Source: Gamsiella multidivaricata (taxonomy: Eukaryota > Mortierellomycota > Mortierellomycetes > Mortierellales > Mortierellaceae). Taken from it: a stretch of DNA of 64,000 nt. Position numbers and translations under genes: made by a program. Below the pieces are notes generated by a model that saw nothing but the letters and a program-made list of their open reading frames with translations, was not told where the DNA came from and searched no databases. This document shows, piece after piece, positions 57,289-64,000 of the stretch (positions are counted from its first letter, which is position 1; each line of letters opens with the position of its first letter). The stretch is taken from positions 52,109 to 116,108 of the forward strand of contig NW_026251805.1 in NCBI RefSeq assembly GCF_025024155.1, in the 5' to 3' direction.

Positions 57289-57289
57289 T

Positions 57290-57413
57290 CCCTCTCAAAA
57301 TCAACACGTTTCCTAATATGGAGGTGTGCACACTTCCCACATTTGGAAATTCAGGTCAAACGAAACGTGCCGTTCAGAATTGCACGTTTTCCGCTTTTGA
57401 AGTTCAGGACAAA
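57290..57413 (+). repeat. Left terminal inverted repeat of Harbinger element
   Basis: From TTTCCTAATATGGAGGTGTG to TTTTGAAGTTCAGGACAAA this arm matches the reverse complement of 60104-60230 with only a few substitutions and one small indel near the tip. The 39-base inner stretch ending in GTTCAGGACAAA is identical in both arms. Confidence 0.85.
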
Positions 57414-58505
57414 TGACTTTGGCAAAGCCTAGACATGCGACAGCATGCACGTGCATGCACTTCTGACCATGCTAGCAAGTAACTCAAGCACAGATTTAAG
57501 GCCATTTCGCCGTGGAGATTGCCATCAGAGCTATCGCAGGGCATAAAAATAAAATCGTTTTTTTTTTGTTATGTTGCTTAATGGACCTCGTCTTGAAGCG
57601 AGGTTTTTTAGCGAGTATGGCGCAAAGCAAGGAGTGTGCAGTTGGCTATTGATGATGCTGCACTATGCAACCAGAATACAATACATCGTCGACTTGTATT
57701 ATTCTATGCGGGTCTTTCAGGTATGTGCTTGACCTCAAAAACGTCACGGAGCAGACTGCATGCACAGCTTCATCCTCATTCAACTCCAATGAGAACATCA
57801 TCCTTACTTCATCTGAGAAAATGAGCCCAGGAAACAGATCTTCATCTCGCTCGTGTCCTTCGGACAGTAAGTCGGCTTTCCTTGGCAAAGATGTGTCCAT
57901 CTCCATACATAGTTGAAAAGCGCAGAGCTTAGTACATATCCTATGACCTAGCCTTTGACTCTCTGACTTGACTGATTATTTACAGTCGTCCTTGACTATC
58001 AATTGTCATGTATAATTTTAATGTGTCCGTGTCCGATTCTCTACAGTGATGATGTGCCAGCAAGGAGCGCCTACAGAAGTATGGGGTTGTCCCATCCCTA
58101 TAAGCTATCTATGAGGTTGGTTGGGGTAAAAGGTCACTGCCAATATTCTAGGCATGTGGCCTTCGGATTGATCGAGGCAACAAGCGTTTCATTCTCAGAG
58201 GTCCAATATGGATAAGAGCTGGATCAAGCCTGGATCCTTTCACATGGCTGAGACTTGTATAACAGCTATGACACACGAATATCAGACTATAGCTAGAGAA
58301 CTCCTGGCAATTGCAGACACATCTGATGAATAAACCAAGGTGTGGGTAAGGGCAGGGAGAAACGCGTTTAAAAAAAAAAGTCTAAATTAACGCGTCTCGA
58401 AAAAAATCTTATTTCTTACATGGCTGCGGCACGAAAATCTTTGCGCGGGAATTTTTCTCGTTTATTTTAGATTTAGAACTTAGAACACCCTTTGCATAGT
58501 TTATC
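57414..58505. other. Interior of Harbinger element without recognised gene
   Basis: About 1.1 kb between the left arm and the transposase 3' end. Short open stretches on the plus strand (57636-57916) have no recognisable domain. Contains an A run near 58371 and AT-rich sequence. Confidence 0.4.
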
Positions 58506-60079
58506 TCACGCGTCGTCTTCAAAGCTTTGCACGCCAATGGTAGCCTGGACTAGTTCACCAGAATCAGCACACACAGATTGGGGTTCGCCAGCGTACGATT
58601 TCTCCCAGACATCGCCAATTGACGCCAGCATGTTGTGAAGCACGCAGAAAGCCAGTATCCAGTGCAATCTTTTACCCTTATATATTTACTTACAGACAGG
58701 AGGTCAGCAAGACAAGAGAAGGATCTTTATTTCCTGGGCAGACGGGCACCTTATAAGGCACTGCCCGTCTGCACCACGTGAAGGGTGCTTGTCTCTGCTC
58801 GCACGTACTACATAGGTCAATATAGTGCATCCAGCTCGTTAGAATCTGCATATCCCTCATGCTCCGGATCTGCTCCCTCATCTCTCTGAGTGATCCTCAT
58901 CGCGGTTTCAGGACTCCAACGCAATGTTCGTTCCGGACTCGTGAGCGGGTCAGGCAATAGTTGAATTCAGCGTTACCGTCTTTGTCTGCGGCAGGAGGTT
59001 TATATGCAGGAATGTATTACTTGGCAAGGAGGTACTGACCCGGGGAGAAGCATAGTCCAGGATGCATGTGCAGTTCCATGAGTTTGTGAACAGACGAGCC
59101 TGAAGTGGAACCAGGGCGCACAGCATGGATCGCAGTAATCCGGCCGTCGACACCACAAACAACCTGCATATTGACGGAATATCTACTTCAAATAAATAAA
59201 AATATATGAGGGTTGAATTCCCTTGTAACCATGAGCCTGTATAGCATCAATACCGCACCTTTTCTTCCAGTCAAAATAACGGTTGCCGTGAAGTGCTGGC
59301 CTCTGGAAAAGAAGAATGGTAGTCCCATCAATGAGCCCAATACAACCAGGAGTCTCCTCCTTGCGCATTACATGGCCTAGCTCCTCCCTGCGCTTTTCGT
59401 CCGGCCACCTTACCCATTGTGGTGCAAGTGATATTAATGCTGTGATCACTCGGCTCGTGTACAATGAAACAGTTCCCATTCTTATGTCCAAGCCCGTTGC
59501 CAGTTCGTCCACTCTGATTCTGCTTCCATAATTTCCCAGGATGTATTTGTTGGCGGTTTGAGTTGTTGAGGAATGCGGAGTATGGGAATGATATCTGTGA
59601 AAAACGAAATGCCCTTTTAATAATGGGCAAGTCGTGCATCTAGTATAGGAGGTATGCTCTTAATACATAATCAGCGCCGAGTGGTGGCAGATTCAGAGAA
59701 ATGGGGCACTTTCAGAAAGCAGGACAACATGGTGAATACACCACAAGGAATATAGGATGATTATCTATCAGTGCTGTAACTGCTGCCAGCCTCTGTCGAG
59801 TTGTACTAAACCGAGATTGAAACTGACCGTCCGGAAGGTTGTGGAACTTGGTGGAGTAGAAGTAATAATCGCGCAGCCTCTACCAAGATATCGCGACTCC
59901 AAAACCAAGTGAAATAGAGTAAGAACATCTTCCTCCAACGCCTTGTCCCCATTTATAATAGCGAAAGCCAACCGTGTTTCCAGGTCCTTAAGGTATTCTT
60001 GGTGTTTCGAAATCTGAGGCATGACAACAGGATGGTTTACCTTGGATTGATGACGGACGATTGATTTATTAAAGCTCAT
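58506..60079 (-). pseudogene. PIF/Harbinger (HARBI1-like) transposase pseudogene
   Basis: Read on the minus strand from ATG 60079: MSFNKSIVRHQSKVNHPVVM, then LETRLAFAIINGDKALEEDV, MDELATGLDIRMGTVSLYTS, EETPGCIGLIDGTTILLFQR (first DDE aspartate), YSVNMQVVCGVDGRIT, PGSTSGSSVHK (where a second aspartate is expected but G stands), FNYCLTRSRVRNEHCVGVLK (acidic third position), and LAFCVLHNMLASIGDVWEKS to a stop at 58506. Several introns separate these pieces. In-frame stops lie at 59017-59019 (AAG-TAA-TAC) and 58897-58899 (CGA-TGA-GGA), where related proteins would have Q and W. It is therefore dead. Confidence 0.78.
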
Positions 60080-60103
60080 ATCAGGTAAACGTGGACGTTC
60101 CGT

Positions 60104-60230
60104 TTTGTCCTGAACTTCAAAAGCGGAAAACGTGCAATTCTGAACGGCACGTTTTGTTTGACTTGAATTTCTAAATGTGAGAAGTGTACACACCTCCATA
60201 TTAGGAAACATGTTGCTCATTTTGAGATGG
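60104..60230 (-). repeat. Right terminal inverted repeat of Harbinger element
   Basis: The reverse complement of this arm matches 57290-57413; differences are mostly single transitions. Confidence 0.85.
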
Positions 60231-60374
60231 GCTATAATAAAGCTAGAATAGTCCAGATAGTGCTGAAAGTACCCCTTTGACACAACTAGTTTTATCCGCA
60301 ACGTTCTTCCGTGCAGGCCATAGATGTCGCCACAGGATCCAGTGTTTCTTGGAGGTATATCCTTTTATTCAGAA
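60231..60374 (-). pseudogene. Broken 3' remnant of LRR copy E
   Basis: Beyond the copy E stop, a shifted minus-strand frame reads GSCGDIYGLHGRTLRIKLVV followed by SKGYFQHYLDYSS, up to the transposon end. This resembles copy D (LLDMYGWSIKKLVAGKSFSN, then YHVELLEK), so it is former coding sequence of copy E, cut off by the transposon. The rest of the ancestral C terminus (about 200 residues or more) is not present on the other side of the element. Confidence 0.6.
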
Positions 60375-63300
60375 CTACATGACCTCATAAGCAATCGATG
60401 CTGCTTCAAACGGGAATGAAACTTTCCATTTGCTCACAGCACTGGGCCTCGTGCTGTCCACCAGAAAAAGGTACTTGAACCCACAACGAGGCTGCTGCTT
60501 CAGTAGATATTCTCTGATCAGTTCTGCGGCAGTCTTGAAGTGGTGCATATCGCAATTCAGCTGGAGCACCCTCAATGCTGAACAAGAATTCTCCAAGATC
60601 CGTTCGATCAACTCGTGATTGCTCTTGTCCATCATATCTATAGTATTCGTGATCGTCAGCTTCCCAACCCGTCCGCCAGAAACCAAATGGTTCGACCATG
60701 CAATCAACAAATCCGAGCACTCGACCGAGGCATCGCAAGCCCCATCCCTACGTGTCGTCAAGCCGATCTTGTGCCCTCGGATCTCTAGCGAAACTCTGAT
60801 GGGCTCGGACAGCTCAAAAGTGATTCTCCGCAGAAAATCCTCGAGATCAAAAACTTCCTCGAACTCTTCCCATTTTACAACCAGCTCCTGCAGCTCAAGG
60901 GCAGTCATGACCACTGAGGAGAGCCCTCGGCTGATAGTATCCAAGTCCGATCCTGTGGTCTCCAGACTCAGCTCCAGCGTTCGGAGCCCCGGAAATATCG
61001 TCGGTAACATGACCGATGTGAGATGTTTTAGGATTCCTTGAGCACACTCCAACTTAAAGGACTGGATCCGTGGATGCGACAGAATCTCGATGATGACTTC
61101 CGCATGGGCCGCAGAGGCTCTTCGGAGCCCTGGTCCTGTGAGTTGGACGCAGACCACTCCGAAGCAGACGATCGCGTCACGAAGATTCCTCAACTCCTCC
61201 AATGTCACATCCCAGCAAATCTCAAGCGTCAGTTCGGACAGGCAGCCGGAGATCGCAACCAGTGAACTGTAGATATTCAACGCCTCGATACCTGAGCGCG
61301 GCTGCATAGAAATTTGCCCCATCCTCATGCCGTAGTATCCACTCTCCGAGCTCCTTAAAGCCTCTTTGACGTATATGGGGAAAAAGAACGGATGGAGCTC
61401 GCAATAGTGGATTGAGCAGACCCATCGCACATGACCGCTGGCGTCGACAGACCGATACAAGTTTCCGCGCTCCTTCGGTCCCGCGCTTGGATCCGGGGCT
61501 TGGCAAATATATGACCGTAAATCCTTCAGATCGTCCGGTGTCAGGCGCCACGCTCGGTCTTTCGCCCCGTTCCGCGCGTCCGACCGGTTCATCGTTGTGG
61601 AGTGCAGCGTCAGCGATACCAGATGGTTCTGGATCCAGGTTAGACTCCACTCCACTTGCTGATTGGTCATGCCGAGTGCTTTCCCCAAGAACACTATTCC
61701 TTCATCGTACCCAACGCTCTCCTTCCTCGGCCCACTACTCCGTGCCGACCTTGGTGGTTCGCTCATCGCCTCGTTGTGCCGACTGTACATGAACGCCTGC
61801 AGATTCAGTTGTAGGATATCGCCATACTTCATGAAAAACTCCGAATGCCGCTCCAGTTCGAATCCTCCGTGTACAGCCTCTAGATAACATCCTGGATCCT
61901 CATGTGCTCTATCGACGTTGACAGTGAATCCATCTGGGTGATCGCCACCATGCTCGCAGATCCAAAAGAGACGATATCCATCCGCATAAGGCCTGGCCTG
62001 GTTTTCGTTCGGACAGCTCTTTGGCATGACAATGAACAGCTGCGGCATCGGCACCTCATGCAGCAGTAGAGACTGCAGCTGCTCCATATACTGCAGGACC
62101 TGTCCTTGGACATCTCTTGGCGCTGGGATGGTATTCACAGAATGAAGGTTGGAATTAACTCCTTGTGATCGTCCCTTACTTATCGAAGGGATCCTTCCAA
62201 ACTGACGAGCATGGGCGTTAGTCGGGTTGCTGGCTGTATCCTCGAAATGTACCCGAGCACTACTTGCCGATAGGGCGGACGTTGAGGCATCTGTGGATAC
62301 AGAGAGAATGGTGATGCCCTCATCCCGCAAGGTGATTCTCCGGATTGAGTCGCTAAGGTCTGTACTCTCGGCTTCGGAAGGAGTGTAGCCACTGTGAGGA
62401 GCTGAAGCTGTCATTCCACCGTTATTCATGGGGGTTGAGTCCCTGCTGAGCTCAGCGAAAAGATCCGTGGTCAGGTACAGCGCGGGGCTAGGTGGTACGA
62501 GCGACGTGCTGAGTCCATCTTCTTCGTCCTTGTCCTTGTCTCTGTCCTCACTCTTATCTTCGTCCTCATCCTTGCCCTCGTCTTCATCCTCACTGTCTGT
62601 AGCCGGCTCCGTTTGTGCCATGGAATTTTGTCTCGTTGGCACACTGTAGAAGGTTCCACTGCTGCTGACGCTACTGCTGAGAGTCGGTGGATCGGTGTCG
62701 CGGTGAGAGTCCCAAAGGCTGTCGGGATACACAGCGCCGTCGTTACACGAGTCAGCCGTTGTTGCTGCGGAAATCGATATTAAATATGTTGGAGGCGTAT
62801 GCGAGAGGTTTCTGAAAGGCTCTGCTGCCCGATTAGGAGTGTTGTCGTAAGATATCATTGAGGGTGAAGTTGCCCAGGAAGGAAGTGATTCAAATTCGGA
62901 TGCTGAGACTGCCGACTGCATTTGTGAGTGTGCGATCAAATTCGACAGTGCTCCAGGTCCTCTCCTTCCTGAAGCTTGAGCTCTCGTAGGTGCCTGAACG
63001 ACCACATTCAATACCTTAGTAGGCTGTGCCAAAATCCGAAGCGGCGTAATCCTATATGTGCGTGTGCGTGCGTTTTTTTTTTTTTAAAAGATACTCGTTA
63101 AACGTTAGAGGAACTTGGATATCATCACTTTCCCTTAACAAGTGCAATTTGTTAGGTGCCTTCGCTTCGCTGTGCCTGTCTCTATTTTACTCACTCTCTT
63201 TCCTTTTCGTCGACGAGGAAATCTATCGGTTGGCCTTCGTATGTGATGTATTCGGCATTATGAACGGCAGCCTGAATGTCACCCCAGAGAACAATATCCT

Positions 63301-63418
63301 TGTCATCAATAGTAGTTATACGGACATCAATTCGATTGTTGAACGCAGGCAAAAGGTCAGAGCTGTAGTGTGGACGGAACGTCTGGAACCGCTGCTGTGG
63401 TATTCCTGGCTCGGCCAT
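60375..63418 (-). CDS. LRR-family protein copy E, C-terminally truncated
   Basis: Exons 63418-63195 and 63051-60375 encode 966 residues. Exon 1 holds the N-terminal module (DIVLWGDIQAAVHNAEYITY), phase 2, and exon 2 resumes at ITPLRILAQPTKVLNVVVQA. A Ser/Asp-rich linker with an unusual run of Asp/Glu/Lys (SEDEDEGKDEDEDKSEDRDK) follows. Core blocks: MPQLFIVMPK, GYRLFWICEHGGDH, GGFELERHSEFFMKYGDIL, RGNLYRSVDASGHVRWVCSI followed by HYCE. The LRR-like region matches copy C (LRTLELSLETTGSDLD, LQELVVKWEEFEEVFDLEDF) but stops about 230 residues earlier. The protein could still fold partly; function is doubtful. Confidence 0.65.
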
Positions 63419-64000
63419 TCGGGTGTTGATGCCAAAGCGGTGTCCTTGAGCGGCGCTTGGGGAGCGATAAAAGATGGGCGACGTGGTGGGAAGAAAGGAA
63501 AGAGACAAGACAGAGACCGGGCAAAATAAATAAATAAACAAATATCCCATGCGCTTGCTTGCTTGAGGACGAATGTGGCCAAGGGGGGGGTGGGGGGGGG
63601 TGGTATGGTTGCACGAGGAAGCGTTATCATGCCGCAACTATGAGTACAATGGTGGCATGTGTCTGCTGAGTGTATCTGCACTATGGAAATCACTCCAGGA
63701 AGGAGACTCGCCTGTCTAAGATCCCCTTCCCGTCTGAGCGTCCATGGAAGAACCGAGGTGGATTTGGGCGCATGTAGCGGATTGCCGCCCGATATTCCAC
63801 GTACGCACCGTGGTCAGTGACCTTCTTTTATCAATACACTCCGATTGCTGTGCGGTGAAATCTTAATTATGAAGGTGTCCTGAAAAACGGTATTTTTTCC
63901 AGAACCAGAGGAATGAATACGGTTTATCGGTGGGTCTTGGCCTGTCTTAACCTAGCTTAAAGGGTTCAGAGGGACGAACGCGAATATGTGTAGGACAGTT
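63419..64000. other. 5' flank of LRR copy E with G-run
   Basis: No further gene is supported. The segment contains the G-rich run described separately and, near 63520-63540, AAATAAATAAATAAAC, which on the minus strand gives AT-rich promoter-like sequence before copy E. Confidence 0.45.
63583..63603 (+). repeat. G-run, potential G-quadruplex
   Basis: Eight G, one T, nine G, one T and GG in a row, about 165 bases upstream of the copy E ATG. Any three-G groups in it could form a G-quadruplex on the plus strand, the template strand for copy E. Confidence 0.7.

Larger units (their letters stand above)
57290..60230 (-). mobile_element. Degenerate PIF/Harbinger DNA transposon, about 2.9 kb
   Basis: Two inverted arms of about 120 bases define the ends (57290-57413 and 60104-60230), and the interior contains remains of a HARBI1/PIF-type transposase on the minus strand. 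Arm ends read like CTCTCAAAAT / ATCTCAAAAT. I could not find an exact 3-bp TWA target duplication; both flanks have AT-rich triplets that no longer match. The left ~1 kb (57415-58500) has no recognised gene, so a second Harbinger protein (Myb-like) is either absent or decayed. Confidence 0.8.

Noticed and set aside
57290..60230. Inverted repeats flanking 57-60 kb as a segmental inverted duplication
   Set aside because: The interior has Harbinger transposase fragments, so the arms are transposon ends.

Overview
The window is nuclear DNA of a filamentous, early-diverging fungus. Nearly every gene is broken by short GT-AG introns with pyrimidine-rich acceptors. It encodes a cortical Num1/ApsA protein, a Kre9/Knh1-like GPI protein, a fungal-type NADPH-cytochrome P450 reductase, an NDR/Cbk1-type kinase and a dispersed family of large LRR proteins. 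A Mortierellomycotina (Mortierella-like) genome is my best guess; this is inference from protein character, not a database match. I saw no tRNA, rRNA, CRISPR or bacterial operon structure. CDS ends were worked out by hand from splice signals and reading-frame phase. Every spliced model is a whole number of codons.

Layout. 1-2.6 kb: 3' part of an Rtt107/Brc1/PTIP-like multi-BRCT repair protein. 2.9-5.8 kb: first LRR-family gene (copy A). 6.5-8.7 kb: a transposon graveyard with a TA-flanked 224-bp MITE, a 5'-truncated LINE with poly-A tail and 16-18 bp target duplication, and a decayed gene. 9.4-11.3 kb: tafazzin (minus strand). 12.1 kb: small S10-like ORF. 13.9-18.2 kb: CRIB-NDR kinase and a mitochondrial RRM-like protein. 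19.3-24.2 kb: GPI-anchored wall protein and cytochrome P450 reductase. 24.5-31.3 kb: two lipid enzymes, an LPAAT-type acyltransferase and a DDHD phospholipase. 32.3-35.1 kb: divergent LRR copy B. 35.3-44 kb: FAN1 nuclease, Sec14-like lipid transfer protein and POT1. 45.1-49.8 kb: Num1/ApsA. 50.1-63.4 kb: LRR copies C, D and E, with a dead Harbinger transposon between D and E.

Themes. Three genome-maintenance genes (Rtt107-like, FAN1, POT1) and five phospholipid-related genes (tafazzin, LPAAT, DDHD phospholipase, Sec14-like, PH-domain Num1) lie here. Eukaryotic gene order makes this proximity weak evidence of shared function. The most unusual component is the LRR family. Four of the five copies share a separate first exon encoding a ~70-residue module and a phase-2 intron in the same place, followed by conserved cysteine/histidine-containing blocks and an LRR-like region. 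C and D are divergently paired, and E has been broken next to a Harbinger transposon. The other highlights are a candidate one-nucleotide exon in the acyltransferase gene and a kinase joining a CRIB motif to an NDR-type catalytic domain through a GC-AG intron.
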